Assembly (NCBI GenBank): GCA_016202965.1
Contig: JACQNQ010000017.1
Location: 1-10,594, forward strand
Reading direction: 5' to 3'
Length of the DNA stretch: 10,594 nucleotides
DNA from: Candidatus Zambryskiibacteriota bacterium
GTDB lineage: Bacteria; Patescibacteriota; Minisyncoccia; Phycocordibacterales; DATDWN01
In this document: positions 5,740-10,594 of the stretch, piece by piece
How the letters are laid out: every line of letters begins with the position of its first letter
How positions within the stretch are numbered: position 1 is the stretch's first letter
Program-made: the position numbers and the translations under genes
Notes under the pieces: model-generated
The model's input: the letters and a program-made list of their open reading frames with translations, nothing else
Told to the model about the DNA's origin: nothing
Databases searched by the model: none

Positions 5740-6308
5740 TAATCGGTTTTGATTTAGATGACGTGCTTTTGAATTTTCAGGATACGATGCGTGTGTATCA
5801 TAATGAAACGTATGGAACAAAAGATACATTGGAAGATTCTCGAGTATGGAATTTATGGGAACGTTGGAATTGCACACCAGAAGAATCTGTCCGACGACTC
5901 AAAGAATTTTTTGAACATCCTTCTCATTATAATGTGGTGCCTTTGCCGGGAAGCGTTGAAGCTGTCCAGGAATTAAAGAAAAATCACACACTTGTTATTG
6001 TAAGCGCAAAACCTGAAAATTTAAAACAAAGAACATTTGAGTGGCTTGATAAATATTTTCCAAACAGTTTTGCAAAAGTTATTTTTACTCGTCCACATTA
6101 TGACCCAAATAAGCGGAAAAAGTCCGAAGTCTGCAAAGAACTTGGCATAGAAGTTTTTATTGAAGATGCGCCTCATAACGCCGAAGATGTTGCGAGCGCC
6201 GGTATTCCCGTGCTTTTGTTTGATTGGCCGTGGAATCAAGTTCCACTGCCAGAACGTGTTACAAGAGTTTTTTCCTGGCCTGAAATTATTGAGAGATTAA
6301 ATCAATAG
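5736..6308 (+). CDS. HAD-superfamily 5'(3')-deoxyribonucleotidase-like phosphatase
   Basis: The 190-residue cytoplasmic protein has the HAD catalytic set. Asp6 and Asp8 in FDLDDVL form the nucleophile and acid/base DxD pair. Ser90 in VIVSAKP is motif II, a Lys near 127-129 is motif III, and IEDAPHN at 142-148 is motif IV with acidic metal ligands. The small helical cap between about 15 and 70, the WPWN segment and the overall length fit the NT5C/YqfW-like nucleotidase group, which dephosphorylates deoxynucleoside monophosphates. The exact substrate is not visible. The start codon overlaps the aspS stop (ATGA), so translation is probably coupled. Its own TAG stop at 6306-6308 sits inside the dyad around the next promoter. 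Confidence 0.85.
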   Translation: MIIGFDLDDVLLNFQDTMRVYHNETYGTKDTLEDSRVWNLWERWNCTPEESVRRLKEFFEHPSHYNVVPLPGSVEAVQELKKNHTLVIVSAKPENLKQRTFEWLDKYFPNSFAKVIFTRPHYDPNKRKKSEVCKELGIEVFIEDAPHNAEDVASAGIPVLLFDWPWNQVPLPERVTRVFSWPEIIERLNQ

Positions 6309-6327
6309 TTCTGGTATAATTAGAACT
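6307..6327 (+). promoter_or_regulatory. Extended -10 promoter inside a dyad, upstream of scpA
   Basis: TATAAT at 6315-6320 is preceded by TG with one spacer base, a perfect extended -10. A -35 is poor (TTGAGA at 6289-6294, 20-nt spacer), which extended -10 promoters tolerate. The box is framed by AGTTCT (6307-6312) and AGAACT (6322-6327), an inverted repeat centred on the -10 that could be an operator. The predicted start is near 6327. Confidence 0.6.
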
Positions 6328-6442
6328 TCCGTAGACGGATGCAGTTCTAGGCGGAAAGTGAAAAAGGCGAGGATCCTTACATGTCGTAAGGTGACGAGAA
6401 TTTTTTGCTTTCCAACAACGAAATGCGCCGTATCCGGAAGTT
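6321..6442 (+). promoter_or_regulatory. Structured scpA leader, unidentified
   Basis: Several helices can be drawn in the leader. TAGAACT/AGTTCTA (6321-6327 with 6343-6349) encloses TCCG-TAGA-CGGA (6328-6339). GGAAAG/CTTTCC pairs 6353-6358 with 6408-6413, and CCTTAC-ATGTC-GTAAGG forms a perfect hairpin at 6375-6391. AACTTCCG (6324-6331) can alternatively pair with CGGAAGTT (6435-6442), which contains the GGAAG ribosome-binding site of scpA, so the 5' arm could switch partners. I do not recognise a known riboswitch or RNA family. A GTG-initiated frame from 6358 runs into scpA in frame, but its first 29 residues are not ScpA-like. The folding was done by eye. Confidence 0.45.
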
Positions 6443-6444
6443 AT

Positions 6445-7176
6445 ATGGAAGAATATCTTGTAAAAACGCGTATGTTTGAAGGACCGTTGGATACTCTGCT
6501 TTCGCTGATTGAAAAGCGCAAACTTTTTATAAATGATATATCACTGGCTCAAGTGGCTGATGACTATATCTCTTATATCAAAAGTTTGGAAAATTTTCCG
6601 ATTGCTGATTCTGCCCATTTTATTCTTATTGCATCAACGCTCGTCCTTATCAAATCTAAATCGCTTTTGCCAAATCTTTCACTGACGGAAGAAGAACAGC
6701 ATTCCATTGAAGACTTGGAAGCTCGGCTCCAAGAATATCAAAAATACAAAGCACTAGCGGTGCACTTGCGCGAGCGGTTTGGCATTCAGACCGAATATTT
6801 GCGTCTGCCGTCAAAAGAAAAAGTTATCGTTTTTGCTCCGGACAAAAATATGTCGGTTAAACGTATCCACGAAACAATACAGTCCGTCATCAGAGAAATG
6901 CCAAAAAAGGAATTCGTGCCGAAAGCCATTGTCCAAAAAGTAATTTCTCTGGAAGAAATGATGGGGAACTTGTCCAAACGCATCAACGCCACTCTCAAAA
7001 TGAGTTTCAAAGACTTTGCCAAAGTTGGAAAAACAGAAAAGCTCAATGTTATCGTCTCATTTCTGGCTATGTTAGAATTGGTCAAGCAGGGTATTATACA
7101 TGTGCGTCAAGACAAACATTTCCACGATATCGAAATAGAAACGCAGATGACGGGAATTCCTAATTATTCTAATTGA
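6445..7176 (+). CDS. scpA: Segregation and condensation protein A (kleisin)
   Basis: ScpA is the kleisin that bridges the SMC heads and, with ScpB, forms the bacterial condensin acting on the nucleoid. The 243-residue product has the N-terminal signature FEGPLDTLLSLIEKRKLFINDISLAQVADDY, the conserved SAHFILIASTLVLIKSKSLLP segment that contacts the SMC neck, and a C-terminal winged-helix part with KLNVIVSFLAMLELVKQGII. The ATG at 6445 is chosen because the family motif follows at once and GGAAG lies 4 nt upstream; the in-frame GTG at 6358 would add 29 unrelated residues. scpB starts 15 nt after the TGA stop, so the two form an operon under the extended -10 promoter upstream. Confidence 0.95.
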   Translation: MEEYLVKTRMFEGPLDTLLSLIEKRKLFINDISLAQVADDYISYIKSLENFPIADSAHFILIASTLVLIKSKSLLPNLSLTEEEQHSIEDLEARLQEYQKYKALAVHLRERFGIQTEYLRLPSKEKVIVFAPDKNMSVKRIHETIQSVIREMPKKEFVPKAIVQKVISLEEMMGNLSKRINATLKMSFKDFAKVGKTEKLNVIVSFLAMLELVKQGIIHVRQDKHFHDIEIETQMTGIPNYSN

Positions 7177-7191
7177 CCTGATTTCTAAATA

Positions 7192-7794
7192 ATGACCAAT
7201 AATTTAATTTCTAAAATAGAAGCGATACTTTTTTACTTAGCTGAACCGGTTGAGATTAGCTTTCTTGCCAAAACTCTAGATATTTCCACACCTGATGTGG
7301 AAAAAACTGTGGGAGAACTTGGTGTTTTGCTTCAAAATCGCGGTGTCAGATTGGTTTTTCATAACAATGAGGTAATGTTGGTCACTGCGCCGGAATACTC
7401 CGAAATAATTGAAAAAATCGTAAAAGAAGAACGTGAACGGGATTTGGGCCGAGCAGGAATTGAAACATTGACTATCGTTGCCTACAAAGGACCGGTTTCC
7501 AAAAAAGATATTGAGTATATCCGCGGAGTGAATTGCCAATGGGCTCTGCGCAATCTTCTGCTTCGTGGTCTTGTAGAAAAGAAGGGGAGTGAAAAAGACG
7601 AACGCGTAGTACTTTATAGCATTACTTTTGACACTCTGCGACATTTAGGCCTTTCAAGAATAAGTGACTTACCGCAGTACGAGAAGATAAGAAAACAGTT
7701 AGAAGCGGTAGAGAGTAGCGAAGAAATTGCCCCGACGCTCGAAGAGGTCGGGGAGCCGACCGAAAGCGTCGGCTATAATCAAAATGAACAATAA
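7192..7794 (+). CDS. scpB: Segregation and condensation protein B
   Basis: ScpB is a dimeric tandem winged-helix protein that wraps ScpA in the SMC complex. The 200-residue product has the first winged helix opening with KIEAILFYLAEPVEI, and the hallmark second domain with GRAGIETLTIVAYKGPVSKKDIEYIRGVN followed by LRNLLLRGLVEK (about 93-131). The core ends near residue 175. The last 25 residues (SSEEIAPTLEEVGEPTESV and onward) form an acidic tail encoded by a GC-rich, self-complementary DNA segment, so the tail may be a late addition. There is no Shine-Dalgarno before the ATG. The 3' end overlaps the start of the carboxypeptidase gene by 11 bp. Confidence 0.95.
   Translation: MTNNLISKIEAILFYLAEPVEISFLAKTLDISTPDVEKTVGELGVLLQNRGVRLVFHNNEVMLVTAPEYSEIIEKIVKEERERDLGRAGIETLTIVAYKGPVSKKDIEYIRGVNCQWALRNLLLRGLVEKKGSEKDERVVLYSITFDTLRHLGLSRISDLPQYEKIRKQLEAVESSEEIAPTLEEVGEPTESVGYNQNEQ
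7730..7774 (+). repeat. GC-rich cluster of mutually complementary arms at the scpB/dacA junction
   Basis: Four arms follow one another: CCCCGAC (7730-7736), GTCGGGG (7747-7753), AGCCGAC (7754-7760) and GTCGGCT (7768-7774). Arms 1-2 and 3-4 each give perfect 7-bp hairpins. Arm 1 with its flank (CCGACGCT) can also pair with AGCGTCGG at 7765-7772, and arms 2 and 3 can pair around GGAG. The segment lies in the scpB coding tail, 10-54 nt before the dacA ATG, and contrasts with the AT-richer surroundings. Confidence 0.75.
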
Positions 7795-8740
7795 TCAGTC
7801 ACAACTATTATTGCCGAGTCCAAAAATATCAAAAGTCCTGCTTGCTTTTGACGCTTTTTTACTCATTTCTATTATAGGAATGTTTTTTGCCATTAACGGG
7901 GTCTTTCGGGAACAAATGAGGAAGGAAGTCATTCAAAAAACAATTACAGCTGAAATATTCAATAATATCAGACTAGAAGCCAAAGCGGCATATGTTTTTG
8001 ATGTGGCAAAAGGCCGGGTTATTTTTAAAAAAAATGAAAATCTGCAGCTGCCTCTGGCATCGCTGACAAAACTGATGACTGCCTTGACCGCCCTTGAATT
8101 GGCGCCAAAAAATTCACAAATTACAATCAAAAAAGAGTTTCTGAAAGAAGAAGGGGATACCGGACTTTTGCCTGGTGAAACTTGGAAATTGAAAGACCTT
8201 ATGAATTTCTCGTTAGTTGTTTCGTCAAACGACGGCGCTCGGTCGGTGGCTTCCGTTGTCGGAGCAGTGAACTTAAAAACTGCCGACTTTGACCTGGGTC
8301 GCAAAGATTTTATCACCCAGATGAACAGTGTTGCTCAAAAGCTTGGTTTGAAACAGATGTATTTTATAAACGAAAATGGACTGGATGAAGGCAATATAGC
8401 TGGCGGATACGGCTCGGCAAGCGATGTGGCAAATTTACTGCGACATATCATAGTAAACAAGCCGGAACTTTTGGAAGCCACAAAATACCAGAGTACAACA
8501 ATTTCCTCTGAAACAAAAAAACATCTAGCAAAAAATACAAACGAGGAATTAGGACAAATCCCTGGTCTTATCGCTTCAAAAACCGGTTATACCGCTCTTG
8601 CCGGCGGTAACCTGGCAATAGCTTTTGACGCTTCCATCGGTCGGCCGATTATTGTGGTTGTTGTCGGCTCAACCGAAAAAGGCCGTTTCAGCGATGTGCA
8701 ATTGCTTGTCAACGCTAGTTTGAACTACATTAAAAAGTAA
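7784..8740 (+). CDS. dacA: D-alanyl-D-alanine carboxypeptidase (peptidase S11, penicillin-binding)
   Basis: The 318-residue protein is a serine DD-peptidase that trims the terminal D-Ala of peptidoglycan stem peptides outside the membrane. An N-terminal hydrophobic segment at about 18-40 (VLLAFDAFLLISIIGMFFAI) looks like a signal anchor. The catalytic SxxK is SLTK at 93-96 with nucleophile Ser93. SxN is SSN at 147-149, and the KTG triad is at 266-268 in ASKTGYTALAGGNL. The C-terminal beta domain of PBP5 is absent, as in short S11 members, so a PbpG-like endopeptidase activity is an alternative. The ATG at 7784 is chosen because the anchor follows it; upstream in-frame codons overlap scpB and read as a basic, Ser-rich stretch. 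It overlaps scpB by 11 bp, which suggests translational coupling. Confidence 0.93.
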   Translation: MNNNQSQLLLPSPKISKVLLAFDAFLLISIIGMFFAINGVFREQMRKEVIQKTITAEIFNNIRLEAKAAYVFDVAKGRVIFKKNENLQLPLASLTKLMTALTALELAPKNSQITIKKEFLKEEGDTGLLPGETWKLKDLMNFSLVVSSNDGARSVASVVGAVNLKTADFDLGRKDFITQMNSVAQKLGLKQMYFINENGLDEGNIAGGYGSASDVANLLRHIIVNKPELLEATKYQSTTISSETKKHLAKNTNEELGQIPGLIASKTGYTALAGGNLAIAFDASIGRPIIVVVVGSTEKGRFSDVQLLVNASLNYIKK

Positions 8741-8752
8741 AACGAGCATATC

Positions 8753-8772
8753 TCTAATTCGCGCGAATTAGA
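8753..8772. repeat. Perfect 20-bp palindrome after dacA
   Basis: TCTAATTCGCGCGAATTAGA is self-complementary over all 20 bases and begins 13 nt past the dacA stop. As RNA it could fold with 8 bp and a GCGC loop. No T-run follows, so it is not an intrinsic terminator; a protein-binding dyad or an mRNA 3'-end stabiliser are possible. Confidence 0.7.
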
Positions 8773-8787
8773 AAATGGATTCATTAC

Positions 8788-8836
8788 AATCATTCCAACA
8801 TTCTCAAGAATGTTGGAATGATTTATTTTATATTTT
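8788..8836 (+). terminator. Intrinsic terminator of the scpA-scpB-dacA operon
   Basis: A perfect 16-bp stem, AATCATTCCAACATTC (8788-8803) with GAATGTTGGAATGATT (8808-8823), is closed by a TCAA loop. It is followed by TATTTTATATTTTT, a good U-rich tail. Confidence 0.9.
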
Positions 8837-8844
8837 TATAAATG

Positions 8845-8881
8845 AAAACCCCGCGAATCCTTTCTGGGGGTTTTCGCGGGG
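8845..8881 (-). terminator. Intrinsic terminator of the 8885-9151 gene
   Basis: On the minus strand the arms CCCCGCGAA and TTCGCGGGG (8873-8881 with 8849-8857) form a 9-bp GC-rich stem, followed by TTTTCATTTAT. The hairpin starts 3 nt past the TAG stop. An alternative AAAACCCC/GGGGTTTT pairing (8845-8852 with 8867-8874) overlaps it. Confidence 0.85.
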
Positions 8882-8884
8882 AAG

Positions 8885-9151
8885 CTAACGGAAATGATGT
8901 CCTCGTTGCATGTGAACGATTTTTGTGAGTTCTGCTGCGAGGTCAAAACCGTCGAGTGCTTCTTGATCAAGCACTTCTCGTGCGGCATGGTTTGCGGGTT
9001 GGTAGTCCCATTCTTCCGGCATGAAGTCGCCGACGTCAAGACCGGGACAATCAGGTTTTTCAACGAAAATGAACTTGTTCGGAGAAACTTCACGAACAAG
9101 TCCGCCGCCTTGGGTTCCAAACACGGGAAAATTGTAAGTTTTCTCTGGCAT
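8885..9151 (-). CDS. Small acidic protein of unknown function
   Basis: I do not recognise this 88-residue protein. It starts MPEKTYNFPVFGTQGGGLVREV, continues with a beta-like segment (NKFIFVEKPDCPGLDVG) and a Trp/Pro-rich turn (FMPEEWDYQP), and ends in a predicted helix (AAREVLDQEALDGFDLAAELTKIV) and a basic HMQRGHHFR tail. There is no signal peptide or membrane segment. The ATG at 9149-9151 is chosen because AGAGGTG lies about 6 nt upstream and the promoter sits just before it; a TTG six codons upstream would begin inside the ribosome-binding region. A consensus promoter, ribosome-binding site and terminator on a single gene make it very likely real. It looks more GC-rich by eye than its neighbours and stands between convergent dacA and divergent asnB. 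Confidence 0.78.
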   Translation of the reverse strand: MPEKTYNFPVFGTQGGGLVREVSPNKFIFVEKPDCPGLDVGDFMPEEWDYQPANHAAREVLDQEALDGFDLAAELTKIVHMQRGHHFR

Positions 9152-9170
9152 ACTTTTCACCTCTGCCAAT

Positions 9171-9200
9171 ATTATACACGATAAGATATCAATCTGTCAA
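9171..9200 (-). promoter_or_regulatory. Consensus promoter of the 8885-9151 gene
   Basis: On the minus strand a perfect TTGACA (9195-9200) and a perfect TATAAT (9171-9176) are 18 nt apart. The start would be near 9164, giving a leader of about a dozen bases carrying the AGAGGTG ribosome-binding site. Confidence 0.8.
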
Positions 9201-9222
9201 GTCTCAAAAATATCCTTATATT

Positions 9223-9251
9223 TAGACATATTTTTGGAACTTTAGTACACT
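9223..9251 (+). promoter_or_regulatory. Candidate asnB promoter, leaderless
   Basis: TAGACA (9223-9228) and TACACT (9246-9251) are separated by 17 nt. The -10 ends 7 nt before the ATG at 9259, so the transcript would begin at the start codon. There is no Shine-Dalgarno. The -10 is weak. Confidence 0.45.
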
Positions 9252-9258
9252 AGGTTAT

Positions 9259-10594
9259 ATGTGTGGAATAGCTGGAATAATTGGGAAAAATATAGAAAAT
9301 AATAAGAAAGTCATAGGAGATATGGTCTCCGCTATTATTCATCGAGGGCCGGATGATGACGGATTTTTCGTTGATGAAAACGTGGGGGTGGGCATGAGAC
9401 GGCTTTCAATCATTGACCTTGCCAGAGGCAAACAGCCGATATGGTCTGCAGACGGCAAACGAGTAATATTTTTTAACGGAGAAATTTATAATTATAAAGA
9501 ATTAAAAAAAGATTTGGTTCTGAAAGGATATCAATTCAAAACTGATTCTGATACGGAAGTTATTTTGGTTATGTATGAAGCGTATGGAAAAGAAATGCTG
9601 CCGCGACTGCGAGGGATGTTTACTTTCTGTATTTATAATACTGAAGCGGCAGAGATTTTTCTTGCCCGAGACTTTTTTGGCATCAAGCCACTATATTATT
9701 TGAGAAATGGCGGAAACATAATCGCGTTTTCAAGTGAAATAAAAAGTTTTCTTTCAATTCCCGGTTTCAAAGCCGAAGTTAACGACAACGCCGTTTATAA
9801 TTATTTATCATTTCAATACAACCCGCTGGATGAAACTTTTTTCAAAAATGTCTACAAACTTCCGCCGGCGCATTATCTAAAAATTAATCTCAAAACCAGA
9901 GAGACGGAAATGAAAAAATACTGGTCATTTGAATTTAACCAACAAAAAAATCTGGATGAAAAGAAAACGGCAGAAAAAATTTATGACACAATGAATAATT
10001 CAGTAAGGCATCATATGATTGCCGATGTGCCTGTCGGAGCATTTTTAAGCGGGGGAGTGGATTCAAGCATTATCACTACTCTTATGCAACGTGTCAGTGG
10101 CAGTAAAAAAATAAAGACATTTACGGTTGGTTTTGATACATTGACAGAGGGAGTGGAATCAAAACAGACATCTGATTACTTGCAAACAGACCATACCGAA
10201 ATCATAATCGGGCCAAACGAGTACTTTAATGCGCTGTCAGATGCAGTTTATCATTTTGACGAGCCAATAGCAGACCCATCGGCCATTGGACTTTATTTTC
10301 TGGCTCGTGAAGCTCGCAAACATGTCAAAGTGGTGCTCTCCGGTGAAGGAGCGGATGAACTTTTTGGCGGATATAATATTTATCTTGCCCCGTTTGCTTC
10401 GCAAAAACTTAAATGGATACATGGGAGGATATATAGGAGTTTCCTATGTATCATATGTATTTTATTAAAGTTATCATTTGAATTTTTTGGTAAAAACTTT
10501 TTGCGCCGAGTAAGTATGAAGTTAGAGGATTGGTACTTTGGCAATGCCTACTTATTTAAAAGTGATGAAATAAAAAAACTTTGCTCTAATAAAC
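9259..10594 (+). CDS. asnB: Asparagine synthetase, glutamine-hydrolysing, 3' end outside the window
   Basis: The open frame of 445 codons continues past the right edge. AsnB makes asparagine from aspartate, ATP and glutamine-derived ammonia in the cytoplasm. The N-terminal class II glutaminase has Cys2 right after the initiator Met (MCGIAGIIG), HRGPDDDG at 28-35 and NGEIYN at 73-78. The synthetase domain has the ATP pyrophosphatase P-loop SGGVDS at 264-269 in VGAFLSGGVDSSI, FDEP further on, and SGEGADELFGGY at 361-372. All key residues seen are intact. Known AsnB proteins are roughly 550-650 residues, so perhaps a quarter is missing. The start is fixed by the need for Cys2, and the mRNA appears leaderless. 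Because the upstream AspRS may be non-discriminating, this enzyme could supply free asparagine alongside or instead of tRNA-dependent synthesis. Relatives in surface-sugar clusters share the fold, so a role in such a locus to the right cannot be excluded. Confidence 0.93.
   Translation, partial: MCGIAGIIGKNIENNKKVIGDMVSAIIHRGPDDDGFFVDENVGVGMRRLSIIDLARGKQPIWSADGKRVIFFNGEIYNYKELKKDLVLKGYQFKTDSDTEVILVMYEAYGKEMLPRLRGMFTFCIYNTEAAEIFLARDFFGIKPLYYLRNGGNIIAFSSEIKSFLSIPGFKAEVNDNAVYNYLSFQYNPLDETFFKNVYKLPPAHYLKINLKTRETEMKKYWSFEFNQQKNLDEKKTAEKIYDTMNNSVRHHMIADVPVGAFLSGGVDSSIITTLMQRVSGSKKIKTFTVGFDTLTEGVESKQTSDYLQTDHTEIIIGPNEYFNALSDAVYHFDEPIADPSAIGLYFLAREARKHVKVVLSGEGADELFGGYNIYLAPFASQKLKWIHGRIYRSFLCIICILLKLSFEFFGKNFLRRVSMKLEDWYFGNAYLFKSDEIKKLCSNK

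Noticed and set aside
6375..6391. tRNA-like anticodon arm (5-bp stem with 7-nt loop)
   Set aside because: No T-loop GTTCRA sequence, no acceptor stem and no U33 in the loop.
6328..6397. Guanidine-II (mini-ykkC) riboswitch, from two ACGR sequences upstream of scpA
   Set aside because: The two ACGR sites are not in paired tandem tetraloop hairpins, and scpA is not a guanidine-related gene.
6358..6444. GTG start giving ScpA a 29-residue N-terminal extension
   Set aside because: The extension is basic, Cys-rich and not ScpA-like, while the family motif begins right after the ATG at 6445 with a GGAAG site upstream.
7774..7779. TATAAT as a dacA promoter
   Set aside because: It ends only 4 nt before the dacA ATG, so transcription would start inside the gene, and no -35 is present.
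10237..10468. Short open frames on both strands near the right end
   Set aside because: They lie inside the continuous asnB frame, whose motifs SGEGADELFGGY and FDEP cover this stretch.

Overview
The window looks like chromosomal DNA from a Candidate Phyla Radiation bacterium (Patescibacteria), most likely Parcubacteria/Paceibacteria. This is inferred from gene content and style, not from a database search. The clues are moderate to low GC, compact mostly housekeeping genes, an archaeal-type aspartyl-tRNA synthetase, a DUF5674 protein, an scpA-scpB-dacA run, many starts without a Shine-Dalgarno, and small unrecognised genes between conserved blocks. The genetic code appears standard: TGA ends aspS, scpA, the DUF5674 gene and the small gene at 3290-3616, and the long synthetase genes contain no internal TGA.

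Left region (1-3280): a short 5' remnant of a tryptophanyl-tRNA synthetase gene (about 30 codons) collides with the 3' end of tyrS, which lies on the minus strand. Upstream of tyrS on the same strand is a prephenate/arogenate dehydrogenase-like gene (tyrA). It is cut by an in-frame TGA where the frame otherwise continues for 42 more family-like codons. A complete trpS diverges from it and ends at a hairpin terminator that can serve both strands. The block therefore combines tyrosine synthesis, tyrosine charging and tryptophan charging, with two broken pieces.

Middle region (3290-6308): a small minus-strand orphan gene has a near-consensus promoter and strong Shine-Dalgarno, and diverges from a DUF5674 gene. 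A 16-bp perfect inverted repeat with a 70-nt loop separates DUF5674 from a small conserved-looking helical protein gene. Archaeal-type aspS follows, then a HAD-family 5'-nucleotidase-like gene that starts inside the end of aspS (ATGA overlap).

Right region (6309-10594): an extended -10 promoter inside an AGTTCT/AGAACT dyad precedes a structured leader. Next come scpA and scpB (the condensin subunits that partner SMC) and a D-alanyl-D-alanine carboxypeptidase gene that overlaps scpB. The scpB/dacA junction carries a GC-rich cluster of mutually complementary arms. Two back-to-back hairpin terminators separate dacA from a second small minus-strand orphan gene. An apparently leaderless asnB (glutamine-hydrolysing asparagine synthetase) then runs off the right edge.

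No tRNA, rRNA, CRISPR array, transposase or phage gene was seen. Most of the window is ordinary housekeeping. The parts most worth checking are the interrupted tyrA, the trpS remnant, the scpA leader and the inverted-repeat elements.
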